The notes under the pieces are model-generated. The model was not told where the DNA came from and made no database searches. It was given only the letters and a program-made list of their open reading frames with translations. This document shows, one piece after another, positions 12,726 through 25,420 of a DNA stretch of 64,000 nucleotides. Numbering within the stretch: position 1 is the first letter of the stretch; each line of letters starts with the position of its first letter. This stretch comes from Phlyctochytrium arcticum (lineage: Eukaryota; Chytridiomycota; Chytridiomycetes; Chytridiales; Chytridiaceae): positions 558,001-622,000 of the forward strand of contig JAHLKI010000017.1 of assembly GCA_025602905.1 (NCBI GenBank), written 5' to 3'. Both the position numbers and the translations under genes were made by a program.

Positions 12726-13166
12726 TTGCTGTCAATATCCCGTCTTTAGTTTAAACGATGCAAGGCGATTGAAGTCGCTTCTCGCGTGAAATGCTCAACT
12801 TGATCTGTCGGGGTGGGGCGCGACCGCGAGCTGCGCGTGCCCTCAGCTCCCAAGCGAGAGATCCACCCAAAGGTCTTGAAATGAAACCATGCGCGGCGAC
12901 ACTATGCCCCTATTTAGTTCCAGCCTTCAGCTCTTTTTCCGGCCTGGTCGTTCTATACGGGGGGGAAAGCCGTTCCAACTCTTGCCTCAGACGGGCTTTC
13001 GCCCGACAAGTTACATACACACCCGTCACCCCACATTCCTCCTCCCCATCTCCCTCTCTACCATATCACAACCAGACATCCATTTAATATATACCCACAT
13101 ATACCATCACCCATCCCAATCATACAATAAATACCATTACGTACCCTACCCCTGCATAAATGATAT
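12726..13166. other. Convergent 3' intergenic stretch, 440 bp
   Basis: Lies between the stops of BLOC1S2 (plus) and the nuclease gene (minus). Pyrimidine-rich on the plus strand near 13020-13150. No gene or RNA recognised. Confidence 0.5.
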
Positions 13167-14595
13167 CTACCGCTCAGGTCCTAAAGCTTTCACCCCCGAC
13201 CCCCTCCGTTTCTTCCCACTCACATCCCACAACTGCTGCACCAAAGAGCACGTCACGACACTACAAAGCGGTTTATACGCCAGTCGGTTCAAATTAGGGT
13301 AAATCACCAGTCCTGCCGATCGTTCAATCGCTTAAAGAAATGATCAGTTGATGAGAATGAGGATGAGGAGGTGAGGAGAAGTCTTACCATCTAGCGGCAT
13401 AGCGAATTCTTCTAAGGGGACGGAATGACTGATGCTTTGGTTGGGGAGGACAAAACCCTGTAATGCATACTCGGTTCCTTTGACTCCCAACACAACTACC
13501 CAAAAGTCAGTCACCAAACCCCACATTAAGAAGAAAAGAAAAAACACGCACCTTTAAAAAAATGCGTGGGTACAGCCGTATTCGGCGGATCCCCAATCAC
13601 CTCATAAGTCACATAAAACCTCCCATCAGGGTTCAATTTCGGGATATATAAAGGGCCGGTCACGACATAGACGTCGTCGAAATGTGCAGTAAGGGACCGC
13701 ACGAAATGTTCAAAGTAGGCCCAGTAGTGTCGATTAAACCCGATTCCGACTTGGGGGGATATATTTGTGACTTTAACGAAAGTGTTAGAGATGGGGTGAG
13801 TGAATGGAGGGGGGAGGACGTACGTAGGAAAGTTTCGTTGAGGGAGGATTGGGAGTCTCCTACATCTGCTGCAGGGACTAAATGGCCACTGGTTGGGATT
13901 TCCGCATTATCAACATCCAGCCTATGATTTCATCTGGGCAAATATACCTTACCGATCATACCCCGTCTTGACATAATCTCCCAACCGGGCCCGAAACATC
14001 CGCGGGATATCCACATCCTCTTTAAACGTTGAATGGGACCGGTCGGGTGTATCAGGCGGGGGTAAAGGTGAGGGCGAGGGAGTCGGCAGCCCTCCACCTG
14101 ATGGTATCGATTTGGCGACGGAGGCCGCGGTTAAATGTTCAGCTACCTATATATCTTGACTTTGAATAAATGACTTGAGGCAGAAGATGGTACATATTTC
14201 TCTTTTTACCCAATTCGGGTTCTTGAGTTGTCGATTATACGACGCAACTGTAGACTCAAATCCTTAGACCTCCCCAAACGACGCTCGCCCTCAACATAAA
14301 CATTACCATAAGACTGTCGTGGCAAAAAATCCGATATGGGTCCTACAATTCAACTCCATCAGACTCCACCCTTCACAAAACCATCCACTTAAATACCAGC
14401 ATGTCCAAACTTGAGTGCAGGATGCGAGACGTCCTCTGGTGCCACAGGTACATTCTGAACAGGAGGAATGGAGATTTGGATGGGTTCTTTCTGTTTTTTT
14501 GTGAGGTGGATGTAAGTTCCCAAGGCGCCTAGGCCTAACCCGGCTGCCAAGGCTGTGACGATGATGGGGTAGTGATTTGGGCGTAGTGGAGGCAT
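13167..14595 (-). CDS. NUC1: Mitochondrial nuclease Nuc1 / endonuclease G
   Basis: DNA/RNA non-specific endonuclease of the mitochondrial inner membrane and intermembrane space, degrading mitochondrial nucleic acid and, when released, nuclear DNA. ATG 14595 opens a short leader and a transmembrane stretch (IIVTALAAGLGLGALGTYIHL). Then come PALKFGHAGPISDF, SYNRQLKNPNWVAEHLTA, and the catalytic motif YDRGHLVPAADV, where an intron splits the Arg codon of D-R-G-H (about 13954-13891). Next are NISPQ and FNRHYW with the metal-site Asn, VYVVTGPLYIPK, the block AVPTHFFKV, and C-terminal IERSAGLVIYPNL. All joints checked keep frame; stop TAG 13169-13167. Between GYVKTGYD-type sequence and the leader is a Pro/Ser linker of about 25 residues, longer than in animal EndoG. 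Confidence 0.93.
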
Positions 14596-16219
14596 GGTGA
14601 TTGTGTCGGAGATGGCAAGATCGCGTCTGTGGGTTTTCTTTTGGGTTTTTGTTTGTCACTCTTTGGATTTTTTGGGTAGATCGCGTGAGAGATCTCCACG
14701 CGAAAGCGAAACATAGATCAGGAAACGCTGTTGTTTTACAGGGCTTTGAAGGACACGGAACAGGGAGTTCCCGAAGAATCAACATGTTTGATGCCAATGG
14801 AAGCTTGAGAGCAGGTTGGAAAACAAGGAACAAAACTAGAAGAAAACGCCTTGGTTCCGTCAGTCTATAGAATGCCAATGTTGTTCTCTCTCGCAAATGA
14901 TATGTGAAGCGGAATGCCAAAAAATGCAAACTTGCATCAAAAGCTGCCGGAAACCGCCTCTGCGACGTTTATATGGAGTAGGGAACTTGGATTCCGACCG
15001 TGGAGACGATTTCTGGTTTCGCCAGCTTCATTCAGTTGCCTTGAGTCAACCACTTATAAGAAAAGTCTCACGGTACAGGCATGATGGACGCGTTCGATTA
15101 TGCAGGATTTAGTACATCGCGTTCGAGGTTGGGCACCCACGACGAGTAGAGGACATTGCAGATCACAAAACGATGCAGCCAAGCCGGATTGCCTTTCTGC
15201 GACATGAAATAAATACCCCCTGTGTAAAGCTTTTACTCGCTGTTCAGAGGGTAGTGGGAAAAAACGAATTGCGCAGCCCTGGGCTTTTTATTTCGACGCT
15301 TGGTATGTTTTCCTACGTCCTAATACCCAAATGCCGTTTTCTGGGCTTTTGAATTTCAAGGTGATGCCGGGCGGGATTCACAGGAGTTGCTGGTAAAACT
15401 TGTGCCTGAAGGCTTGGATCGGGAGAGATGTAGTGCGTGTGGTGACATCCTTTACACTCCAACCAAACCCAAAACGAGTCACGATCCCATGGATGGATGA
15501 TACATGCCGTGGGAGATGGAGCAGAGATGGAGGCAATTTTACACACCGGCTCTCGTTTCGCCGTTCGCCGTTCGCCGCTGTTGGAGTTCGTCATGCTTTT
15601 GCAATGGCCAAATGTCATTTTCCACTGAGCCGGCTGAGCAGCCTGAGCCACTCTGAGCCGACAGATCGCGTAAGCGGCTTGGTCACGAGGTGCAAGGGCA
15701 GATGTCATGCCCGCGAACCAAGAGTTGGAAAATCCCAATCAAAAAAAATCCCAATATTCCCGGAGGGCATGCATGACCCAACGCGTTGGGGGTTTGGACC
15801 TGTTTCCCCGCTATACTGCGCATTCGTTGATTTCGGATAGCGGATGCACACAAAAAAAGGGACGAGAACCGTTATGTAAAGAGCCGGGAGTAGTAATTGA
15901 GTTTATTGTAATTTGGTGTGGGTGGTGTGTATATGTGCAAAGGTATAGATAGAGATATGTATAAAAGAGAGGGGGGTGCCCGTGTATAGAGAAAGTCTAA
16001 GGATGGTGTGTACAGGAGAAACAGGGACACGGCAACACACGTCGTCAAAGGGGCATGTCTGCAAACTAGTAGGCAGCGCTTCATCCGAGATTGTGTGTGT
16101 GTGTGTGTATGAATATATCGTAGATTACACAAAAGATGCATGTAATCTAGAGGGATAAAAAGTTGCCAAAAAGGGTAAACCGCGGTGAGTTGAGTGGTTC
16201 AAGAGAAAGAGTTCAAGGA
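14596..16219. other. 1.6-kb gap with no supported gene
   Basis: Upstream flank of the nuclease gene and 3' flank of the Ecl1-like gene. The longest open frame (15738-15313, minus, 141 codons) is Ala/Pro/Cys-rich with no domain and no clear splice context, so it is not called. Around 15625-15660 there is a short GAGC(C)-rich run, and near 15545-15585 a duplicated CGTTCGCC. A TATAAAAG lies at about 15959 on the plus strand with nothing convincing downstream. Confidence 0.5.
16092..16108. repeat. TG/CA dinucleotide microsatellite
   Basis: About eight uninterrupted TG units, about 110 bp beyond the stop of the Ecl1-like gene, probably in or near its 3' UTR. Confidence 0.9.
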
Positions 16220-16740
16220 CTAGCTATCCCAAGTGCCCCATGGAATGAGAGTACTCCGGGCCGAGTGGGGAGAAGGCGATCGATTTGATGCAAGCATATT
16301 GTAGGTAGTCGTTTGATTCGAGTGATTCGATGAGCGAGTAGCAGAGGGGTGGTGGTTGTGGTTGTGCATTTGCGTTGAGCGGGTGTGAATGGTGGAAAAG
16401 GCCGGTGGGGAGGGAGAGCGGGCCGGGGCCAGTATGCTGCTGACTGTTGGATTTGAGATGCGCTGAGCGCTACTACCGCTACTTGTGGAGGAAGTGGACG
16501 ACGCGGACGACGAATGTGAGTGTTGTGAGTAAAAGTCCGAGGAGTGAGCGTAGTCAAAGTGAGAGTGAGCGGGTGTTGACTCGTGTTCAAGGCAAGTAGA
16601 CGAGCAGTACAATGCGCCCTGTTTGTTTTAGCAGTTAGAGTCTTGTTCCGTTGTACCGTTGCTTACAGTGACCAACTTACGTTGAGAGTATGGCGACCAC
16701 AGCCGGCCATGCACCAATCGAGGTCGAGTCCGTATTCCAT
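16220..16740 (-). CDS. Ecl1-type zinc-binding lifespan factor
   Basis: Two exons, 16740-16681 and 16618-16220, separated by a 62-bp intron with GTAAGT donor, giving 152 residues. The N-terminal 35 residues form a treble-clef-like Cys pattern, LDWCMAGCGRHTLNGALYCS followed by STCLEHE, the signature of the fungal Ecl1 family (extender of chronological lifespan: small nuclear/cytoplasmic proteins tied to starvation responses in fission yeast). The remaining 115 residues are low complexity: Ser/His/Thr runs, SSASSTSSTSSGSS, HNHNHHPS, then a C-terminal tail ending in PWGTWDS. That length exceeds the roughly 80 residues of S. pombe Ecl1. The upstream region has a CACGTG and a TGAGTCA site. Function in this organism is inferred from the family. 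Confidence 0.78.
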
Positions 16741-18614
16741 TTTGTATTGTGGATGTAAGTAAGTACGAGTGGGTTGTTCAAGTTGTCCGTTGTGGAATGG
16801 CGACGGGGGGAGGTGCCTTCAGGCCGTGGTTTTTATATCAAGCAGCGAAAGCCAAAGCAAGCCCCCAAGTCATCGGATTCTCGCCATATCAATCTCACCG
16901 GGTTGGCGCAACCCCCGCGCGAAACCACAACAACACGACATGACTGTTGCTGCGCCACGCCTGCGCCCGCCTCTGAACCAACCGCGGACGCGCTCGCCAT
17001 TTCTGGCCTACCCTGGCTTTCCGCCGTCTCTGATTGGCTGGCTGCACGTCACGTGGCCTGAGTCAGCACGTTGTCGGGAGATTCGCGCGGCGCAGCAACA
17101 AGCTTTCCGTGATTCAGTGGTTCAGTGATGTTCTGATGAGCCGTATGGAACAGCCCATTCCTCAGCAGCGTTATTTGATGCAAGAGACTATGACTGCGTC
17201 TGAGGAATCTCCTACTCGAGTACAGCTGAAAGCATATAGCTCACAAATATGCTCAACGAGTTAGAGTACTGCATAGGCGCGGCTTGGCCGTTTTCCCAGC
17301 CGCTCGCCCCGTCCGCTACTATAAAAACAGGGCTTGCAACGTGCTCACGGAATCTCTCACGCAAAAAAAAACGTTTTCAATAACTCCCGATCGGAGGTGG
17401 GTCAACAGAAATGTGTAAACCAAAAAGACAGCTCACGTTGCGCGCACACAACGTGGCTCAAAAATCGTGGCACCACCCTCCGTGCTATCGCGAATCTCGG
17501 GGGTCCAAGAAACCCCCCACACAGATATTGATTGCATTATCATATCGTCCCTTTCTGATCTGAATCTTGCGCACATAATACGAGTAATTGGAAGATTGCA
17601 TATTCGACTAAATGCGTGATCGTGGTCTATATCGTGGGGGTATTATTCTTTTGTGGGGTAGACCGGATGACACCTTTGCAATCTAAAATGGTGTGATTGT
17701 TGATTCGCTTTATATACGGCTACGGGATCAGTCTCAGATGATGGGGCGATTTGAGGGTTGGATGAGCGACAATGCCAGTAAACAAACACATCCCAGGAGC
17801 ATAACACTCAAACGTGATTCTTCCTGTATCTACACTCAGTGTCAACGAAACGGCGGCCATCATTCGATAGTCATCGGTCTTGGATTTACACTACTCTCAA
17901 ATGCGTACGGGGTATGGGGTAATCACTTCTCCTATTCGTAGCAGGTACAGAGGGTCCAGTAGAACCTTGCTGGAATACCCAAAAGAAAAAATCATGAGTA
18001 TGTGCATGGGTTCGGTTGGAGCGACATACGACCAGTCGATACGGAATCCGAGGAGACGCGATGATGTGTTCAGTGGTCGTAATGTTCTCATGATCAAAAA
18101 ATCGAGTGAGCGAGAATGTTTGGAGGCACCGGTTTTGCCTTGGTCGCCGTCACTCTTTTTGAATGCGTCGGCAAGGATATAAATCTCACAAAAGTACATA
18201 GACACTTCTCACGGTTTGTCTCTGTCATCCACCAACACAGGAGATTTTCCCACGCGAAAACCTGGTGTGGTGGGTGTTTGCGCGTCAAATCAAGTACAAG
18301 TATCTGCAAGACATGAAAAGCTCGCTCCAAAGTCTCGTTGGGGCAAATGTGCGTCCACCGCTTTCTCTTGCATCCACTCGTGTATCAGCTATCAGATGGG
18401 TCGTGGAAGCTTTATGAAACGAAGAGAGCATGACGCAGTGAAAAGTTTGATGAATACATTGTGTGGGAACTTTTTTTGGGGGAATTCAATACTGTAGTAA
18501 CAAGAAAGAGACATAAGTCGAGTCCAAGTCCAACAAAGAGAATTTATGGTACTGCGCAGGACACCTACTGCGCGAAGAAAAAAAAAGGGAGATGTTATAC
18601 ACGAAAAAAGAAAA
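16741..18614. other. 1.9-kb gap between Ecl1-like and PDR genes
   Basis: Holds the Ecl1-like promoter at its left end and the 3' flank of the PDR transporter at its right. A GC-rich block (16960-17110) and a TATAAAAACA at about 17321 suggest a possible plus-strand transcript, but the reading frames after it (from 17334) are short and featureless. Minus-strand open frames at 17897-18330 (78 and 102 codons) show no family resemblance. No gene is called. Confidence 0.45.
17050..17065. promoter_or_regulatory. Adjacent CACGTG and TGAGTCA sites
   Basis: A palindromic E-box (17050-17055) and a perfect AP-1/Gcn4-type site (17059-17065) lie 3 bp apart, about 310 bp upstream of the Ecl1-like ATG. Both sites are plain in the sequence; use by bZIP or bHLH factors is inferred. 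Confidence 0.5.
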
Positions 18615-21600
18615 CTAGCGTCCAGTCCGATACATCCTGACCAAAAACATCACCATCATCAAATTAAACGCCCAAAACGCAATCAAAATCCCAAAATTCC
18701 GCCATCGGTGCGAATACGACCATCCAAGTTGGGCCATAAAATCATCGCCCAGTTTCAGCACACAGTATTCACAGACATCCGTGGTAGATCCCGAAATGAG
18801 TTGCCCGGGCCCACCGGCACTGAAAAAGGGCGAAAGGTAGGCGGAGCAGGTTGAGCCCGTGGGAGGGATAATGCGGGTCACGTCCGGTCCTGTACATTGG
18901 ACATTAATCCCACCGACTTCGTTCCCGATGATGCCTTCGACAAAGTAGTGGAAGGGATTGATGTGGTAGAGCCAACTGCTCCAGAATTTGGGCATGGCCG
19001 AGTAGGAGACTGTTTCGATGGGTTTCAGCAAACTTTGGGTGTGGGTTAGAAGGAGGGAGAGGGGACTTACTGGTTACACCGCAGAAGAGCATTTGCATCG
19101 AGAGGAAAAAGGGGTTGAGAATGGCTGCGAATTGGACTGTGGGTGAGACGGCAGCAATCATTTGGCCGAGCGAGATGGCAAAGAATTGGAAAATGACAAT
19201 CGTGATATAGAAGTATCCCGCACGACTGGAGTCCATGTTGAGCTGCAAAAGAGTTTCAGAAAAAAAACCCACAAGAAACAAGAAGAGAAACCCACCCCAA
19301 CGGTAAAATAGAAAATCAGGAAAAAGACGGTAGCAGCCAATGCCGCAAACGCCCATTCGGCCGTCGTCACTGCCAGCGCAAATGCTTTCCAATCATAAAA
19401 CCCAGCAGCCGACTCGCGCGTAAACCAGCTCCGATTCTTGATGTAATTCGGTTGAACCAAGTTGATGAGCAGAGCACCAATGGTCATGGCCATGAAAATC
19501 GCAAAGACTTTGTTTTGCATGCCGGTGGCCGTGTTATCCAATTGGAAAAAGGAGAATCCGATTAAGAGACCCGCAAAGATTTGGACGAGCACGCGGCCGA
19601 AATTGTAGGAGGGGTTACGCCAGTAGGTGACAATCATCCGGCTCATGACATAGTAGAGCTGGGTGCGGAAAGGTAAGAGGGTGGTCATCGTCTCACCGGC
19701 CGCCTTCTTGTCTTGGATGTTTTTGGCTTGAGTGTCTTGAACACTCCGGATCTCGTCGATTTCGGCGAGGCGTTGCTGGTTTTCGGGACTGGATTTCCAG
19801 AGAACTGTCCAGTCCTTGGGCGGCCCGTCCGATTTCTGGTTTCCACCGACACCGGCCCCTATGACGTCCAACATGTATTCGGCTACATTGGCGGTAGGCG
19901 GGCAGGGTGGAGCCCCCTGCCGTTCAAAGTATTTCAAAAGTTGTTCACAATCGTGTCCCAATTCCCCAAAATAAACGGTCCGACCCCCGCGGGCCAGCAA
20001 GAGCAACGCGTCAAATTGCTCAAAGAGGACGGCCGACGGTTGATGAATGGTGCACAGGATCGCCTGTCCATTATCCGCCAAATTGCGCAGTAGACGGACA
20101 ATATTAAAGGCGGCCTGGCTGTCCAGTCCCGAAGTAGGCTCATCCAAAAACACAATCTTGGGCCGAGCGACCAATTCCACTCCAATCGTGACCCGCTTTC
20201 GCTGTTCCTGACTGATCCCAACGGTCCCGCCCACCTCCCCAATCACGGCATTGGCGATCGGGTCCAATTCCAGGACCTGGATGATTTTCTCCACGTAGAT
20301 ATCCTTGTCGCGGGCCGGCACATGCGCAGGCTGTCGAAGTCGAGCCGAGAACTGGAGGGCTTCACGCACCGTTTGCCAACCGTTATGGACATCCATTTGC
20401 TCACAGTACGCGGTGATGTTGCGGAAATCGGAGCCTTGGGGGTTATGTCCCACGTAGATTTGGCCGGTGAGGTTGCCCATGGTTTTGCGTTGGCTGACGG
20501 CGTCAATCAGCGTGGTTTTGCCGGCACCCGAGGAACCCATCATGGCCGTCAGCTGGCCGGACCGGACGTACCCCGACACATCATTCAGTAATTGTTTGGG
20601 CCCGCCTTTGACGGGCACGGTATAATCGATATGCTTCCAGGTGAAGTTCTCAGCCTTGTCCAGTGCGATATCCTCCACATTGGCTAATTCTCCATCATCC
20701 ACGTCCCCGGGCGCAGCACCCCCGCCTTTGACCGCAGCACCTCCCGTCTCTTCATCAGCATGAACCCTGCCCCCAACTTGACTCATTTCAGGCTGCGCAG
20801 TCCGCTCCTGCTGCCCCCGTCGACGATTTCCGTACCGACACGCCAGCGATTTGGCCTTTTTCCACGCATTGATCGAGTACCGCTGCGGACTATAATCAAT
20901 GTACCGCGCGGCCGCCATCATTCCCCCGAGAATCACGATCCAGATGCCCATCAGGATCAGCAAATTCCACCATCGGCTGTATTTGGCGATACCGTAGGCT
21001 GCGTCCAAATACGACATGCCGTTGACGTACGGGGAGCCTGGGGTACCGCCTTTGAGCCCGACACATGCTTTGTTGGCGTCGGGAACACCCGGATACGGCG
21101 GCCAGAATTGTGCCCTACAATCAATATTCGTCCCATCAAATTCGTTTTCAAGAAGTGATTTGACCCCATAGGCCACTGTACCGCTAATGATGAATATGCT
21201 GCCCCCCAAAAAAATACACGCAAGGATACTTACATGGATTAATCCAGAATACCCAAATGAACCATGGTTTCATGGACGAGTACGGGATAATGTATCCCGT
21301 ATAGAGGATGAAAAACAGGAGAAAGACGGAATTGATTTGGTTGGCTGCTTCCAGGTCGGGTGCGATTGACGCGATGATGCGGACGAGACCCCCGAAGGCT
21401 TGGTTGGTCGCAAAGAGGAAGAGGATGTAGGTGAAAAAGGCGCCTGCGTCAGGGCGGAGGCCTACCATCCTATTACATTTGAAATGTTAGTCCCAGTAGA
21501 GAGATGGTTGGTTGAGCGTGGGAAACGAACCAGTAGTTGATACAACTCCATACAATGACCATGCCGAAACTGACGGGCATATCCGCGACCTGCATGACCA

Positions 21601-23847
21601 AAGGGGTAATATAGGTCCGATACAGTTTATAACTCTTGTGTTTAGATGCGACCGCACGACCCTGAATAACGACAGGAACACTAGCCATGGCCCCGAGACA
21701 ATTGTACAAAATGCCGAAAAAGATGGCTCCGCCCTTGGAAAATGTTCCTGCGGGGTTATTTTCTAAACGAAAGAAGGCACTGCCCACCACGATGGCCATG
21801 ATGGTGTCGAATACCAAACGGCCAATGAGGGCCACGTTGCCTTTCATGAGCGCTTCCTCGCGTTTAATGCACGCTTTGAATTGCTGCGCAAGTGATGTGG
21901 TGTACTGGGATTTGATCAAGTCGTAGCGCCCAACCACTTCCTTGTTTTTGGTGACCTGCTGGCCAAACATTTCACCGCGCTTCTCGGCCGCCATGGCGGT
22001 ATCCAACGCCTCACGCTCCCGATTCATCTCCTGCCAAATCTTGCTCGCCAAAAAGGCCCTTTCGAAATCTTCGGCTGTGGTGGGGACGGGTCCCGTCCAG
22101 CCTTTCTGGACATCCCGCTCGGCAATCTCGGTAATCCCCGTCAAGAAATCGGGGGTGACTTTTCGCTTCGGGCAGTAAAATCCCAACGACTCGAAATAGG
22201 CTTTGGCTTGACTGGCCGGCCCAAAATAAATGCATCGGCCATTGGCCATCAGAATAACCCGGTCAAACAGGTCATAAATGTCCTGGGAGGCCTGGTAGAG
22301 GGATAACACATTGGCGGTTTGGGTAATATCCGTTCCGGTCCGTAACGCCCGAACAAAATCCAGCGCACTGGACGAGTCCAGACCTTTGGTACTCCCATCC
22401 CAAAACCCGACACTGGCCTGTGCGCAAATCTGTTCCGCAATCGAAACGCGCTTCTTCTCGCCCCCGGAGCACCCGCGGATATTCTCGTCGCCGACTTTGG
22501 TGTCGGCGCAGTTTTGGAGACCCATCACGCGGAGGAGCACTTCGATTTGCTGGTCGATGCGTTGGCGGCGGGTGCCTTCGAACACGCCTCCGATTCGGGT
22601 TTCGAGCACGAAGCGGAGGGTTTGACGGACGGTCAATGCGGCATAATGTGGATCTAGACAATCACTTAAAAATTCTGCAAAACGCGTAACGGGCGACATT
22701 TTTTCTCACCATCTTCGGGGTTATACGCGACATAAGAAGAGTAATGCTTCTTAAAGTAATCGCGGTCTATCCCGTTATACGACAGTTGCCCGTTCACGGC
22801 CGATAACCCATCTGCGTTATTGGACAGTGTGCGAAGCAGGGTCGAGCACCCGGCACCCGGCCGGCCGAGCACAAACGTCATTTCACCCGGCTTGATGAAC
22901 CCCTGCATCGGCATGAGAATTTGACGCGCAGGCGCTGCTGGTTTACTGAATGTATACATTAGAGAAGGTCGGTTTTGGTAGGGGTTACGCAAAGGAAAAA
23001 GCTTACGGGTTATGGGTTGCATAACGTACGAATCGCTCAATGTGAGGAAGTATATTGAATATTTGAAAGATCTTGTGGCCGACTGTTTCGATATACGGTT
23101 GAACCATCGGGTTTCCAAACACCGACAGGTCCTAATAATCCAGGAATGTCAAAAAAAACCCTGTCCCTTTCTTTCACCAAAGAAACGCTGGCTTTACCTT
23201 GTATGTAATGAATACATTGGGAGTCTGCAAACCTGCACTCCCAGCCTTCTCATATCTGGCATGCAAGTACGTCTGCAAGTCAAAATCACTTTTTTTCGGG
23301 TCAACTCCTTTTGATTTGTTGGGTAAGAGGGCCCCAATCGACCGCTGCCGAAGTTTACTGACTGCGCGACTCAACGTGCTTTGCGCAACACCCGTTTCCA
23401 ATAACGGAGATGTCCCAACTGGCGATGAAGGAGCTTCATCTTCCACCACTTCGTCTTCTTCTATGACTGATTGCGGGAGGGGTCTACCACCCACAGACTC
23501 CCGCTCCAATCGCATCGCCTCGCCCAAATCATCCACCGACACTTCCACACCCGCCGCATCACGCACGTAGAGCGGGACCGCTAAAGGTTCTCCAAACGCC
23601 GTGGACCGCGCTTCTTGTCGGATAATGGCGACGGCATCCTCCTCTTCCTCCTCATTTTTGATCATGTCGCGTGGGACATCTTTGACAGTTCCATTTACGG
23701 AATCTGGGAAAAAATAGTTTCACTTTTATATTTCGCGTGACTCGAAAATACATGCATATGTATCGTTTTACCTCTTAATGGCTCATTTGGACCCACAGTG
23801 CCATTATTGACATTGTCGTCTGGCCCACTCGAATGTGTGATATCCAT
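18615..23847 (-). CDS. PDR-type full-size ABCG multidrug transporter
   Basis: Plasma-membrane ATP-driven exporter with the fungal (NBD-TMD)x2 layout. ATG 23847 starts MDITHSSGPDD; a second exon from about 23700 carries an acidic leader. NBD1 has the PDR-specific degenerate Walker A GRPGAGCSTLLRTL, signature IRGCSGGEKKRVSIAE and WDGSTKGLDSS. TMD1 follows, with several membrane spans between about 21800 and 20870. NBD2 has canonical Walker A GSSGAGKTTLIDAVSQRKT, the degenerate signature VGISQEQRKRVTIGVELVAR and FLDEPTSGLDSQAAFNIVRL. TMD2 ends in a last span and VRMYRTGR, stop TAG 18617-18615. The asymmetric NBD pair is normal for this family. Short introns at about 23170, 22960, 22700, 21520, 21220, 19270 and 19060. 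Substrate is unknown; drugs or sterols would be typical. Confidence 0.93.
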
Positions 23848-24521
23848 GAGTGAGTGCACAACCACCTCAAGCTCGATAGTTGACTCAATACGCAATCGGA
23901 CAAACCGTGAAGGAAATCAAAAATGGAAATCCGTTTCAAATCATTGCTACCCGTAGGGTGGGATGCTTACATTTTTTTTCATTTGATCATCCCAAGCCCA
24001 GCTCAGGAAGATAAGGATCCGTGACTCGGGGCAAGTTCGATCATTCCATGTTTGAAAATTAGCTCAAAGTTTGTTACGCATGCGATTCCGAAAAAGGACA
24101 ATAAAGTTGCGCTTACTTGTTCTTTGAGACTCATGACTGAGCGTGGAAATGTGTGTTCAAATTTAACAGGTCAATGGTACTCTATAGGTAGGTATTGTTT
24201 TTTTTCCCACGGCAAGCTGGTCTGCGCAGTACGCATCGCATTGCCGAGACGAGCAGTGGTCGAGGGGCAGGACTTGGCGAAATTTCTCCCTCATAATGTA
24301 ACGTACCAACATCATGCAGTGCTATTGAATGGAATGCTGGGCACATTGACATAACGGAAAGGACTCTCGGAACTTTGCTGCTGCTACAAGAGCTCCAAAG
24401 ACACCACGGCAACAAGTAATTAAAGATGGTAAGAGGAAAATTGATGTCATAATAAGGGTATGCAGTTGGGAGAGTATGATAAAGAACACGATTGCTTTTA
24501 TAATGGTCAACTAAGTATCGC
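23848..24521. other. PDR promoter region, 670 bp
   Basis: Between NDUFS4 and the PDR gene, both on the minus strand, so this is the PDR promoter plus the NDUFS4 3' flank. AT-rich. I did not find a clear pleiotropic-drug-response element. Confidence 0.4.
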
Positions 24522-25420
24522 CTATTTCGTTTTGATGATGCGGAGCTTCCCGGGCACGTACTAGAAAGTGGGAAAAACAAGTTCCATGTAAGTTATTGTA
24601 TCAGGCAAATTCGAGGGGGTCAAAAGGTACCTTGTAGTTATCGGCGTAGACCTTGAGTCGGAACTTTTCGGTCTTGGGCTGGTCGATCCAGTAATCGTAA
24701 CCCTGTCGCTCTGCAAAGAGAATAGCGTCCTCCTTTGAACGGAACTTGATGTTAAGACCTTGGGTGGAGTCGTGACTGGATAAAAAGAAAATACGCGTTA
24801 GAGAGCTCATCACCATGAAAGACTCTAAATCAGGCTTCAACGAGCACTGCTCCGTCTCAAGAAGGACCAGAAGCACAAATTACATAATCGAACATGGGCC
24901 CCGTTAGGAGGTTGAAAACTGAATTACCTGGATGCCCATCCCATGAGTGGATTCTCCCAACGCTCTTGAACATCAAAGTCCAGCCGCCACTGGTCAGTGT
25001 TGGCCGAGCCTTGCTGCATAGCATTACGGGCAGGCTTGTAAATACGGACTGATCGCCGCGACACCTCGGATGGAACTCCTAAAGATGAAAAAGTCGATGA
25101 ATACATTTGTCCAAAACGTGGATTCAGTCGGGCAAGAACATTCCAACCCCACAGTATATAGATTACTCACCACTTGCAGCTTCAGCTTCGAAAACGTCCC
25201 GTCCGCCTTTTGGTACAGGAATCACCAAATTCTCGTGTTCACGATCAGCAGAAGGTTCGGTGGCCAATTTCTTCAACTTCTCCGCCGATACGATAGTGCG
25301 AACAGAGATCTGCATACTTGAGACAGCAGCGGGGGCACGGATAGCTGTGCGAGCCAGGCGGGTAGTTTGAGATTGCAGTGTTTGCCGCGCAAGCGGGCAG
25401 AGGATTGTTGACATAGTCAT
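24522..25420 (-). CDS. NDUFS4: Complex I subunit NDUFS4 (18/21-kDa), mitochondrial
   Basis: Accessory subunit of respiratory NADH:ubiquinone oxidoreductase, at the N-module/Q-module junction of the peripheral arm. ATG 25420 (a second ATG is two codons on) opens a basic, Ala/Thr-rich mitochondrial presequence of about 45 residues ending near [18 protein letters not shown]. The mature domain reads [40 protein letters not shown], then [44 protein letters not shown] and, after a last intron of about 90 bp, [12 protein letters not shown]. All are hallmarks of the ETC_C1_NDUFA4 domain. Four exons, frames consistent, stop TAG. Divergent promoter of about 300 bp with the OTUD6-type gene. Presence of complex I excludes the Saccharomyces and Schizosaccharomyces lineages. 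Confidence 0.94.

Noticed and set aside
14303..14929. 208-codon minus-strand ORF over the nuclease 5' end
   Set aside because: Different frame from the EndoG exons, which are supported by motif and splice phase; no domain of its own.
15313..15738. 141-codon minus-strand ORF between EndoG and Ecl1-like genes
   Set aside because: Composition without a fold or domain, no splice or promoter support; kept only as a note in the gap entry.
16213..16590. 125-codon minus-strand ORF in the Ecl1-like gene
   Set aside because: Shifted frame of the same exon; only the other frame carries the Cys motif and a valid upstream exon.
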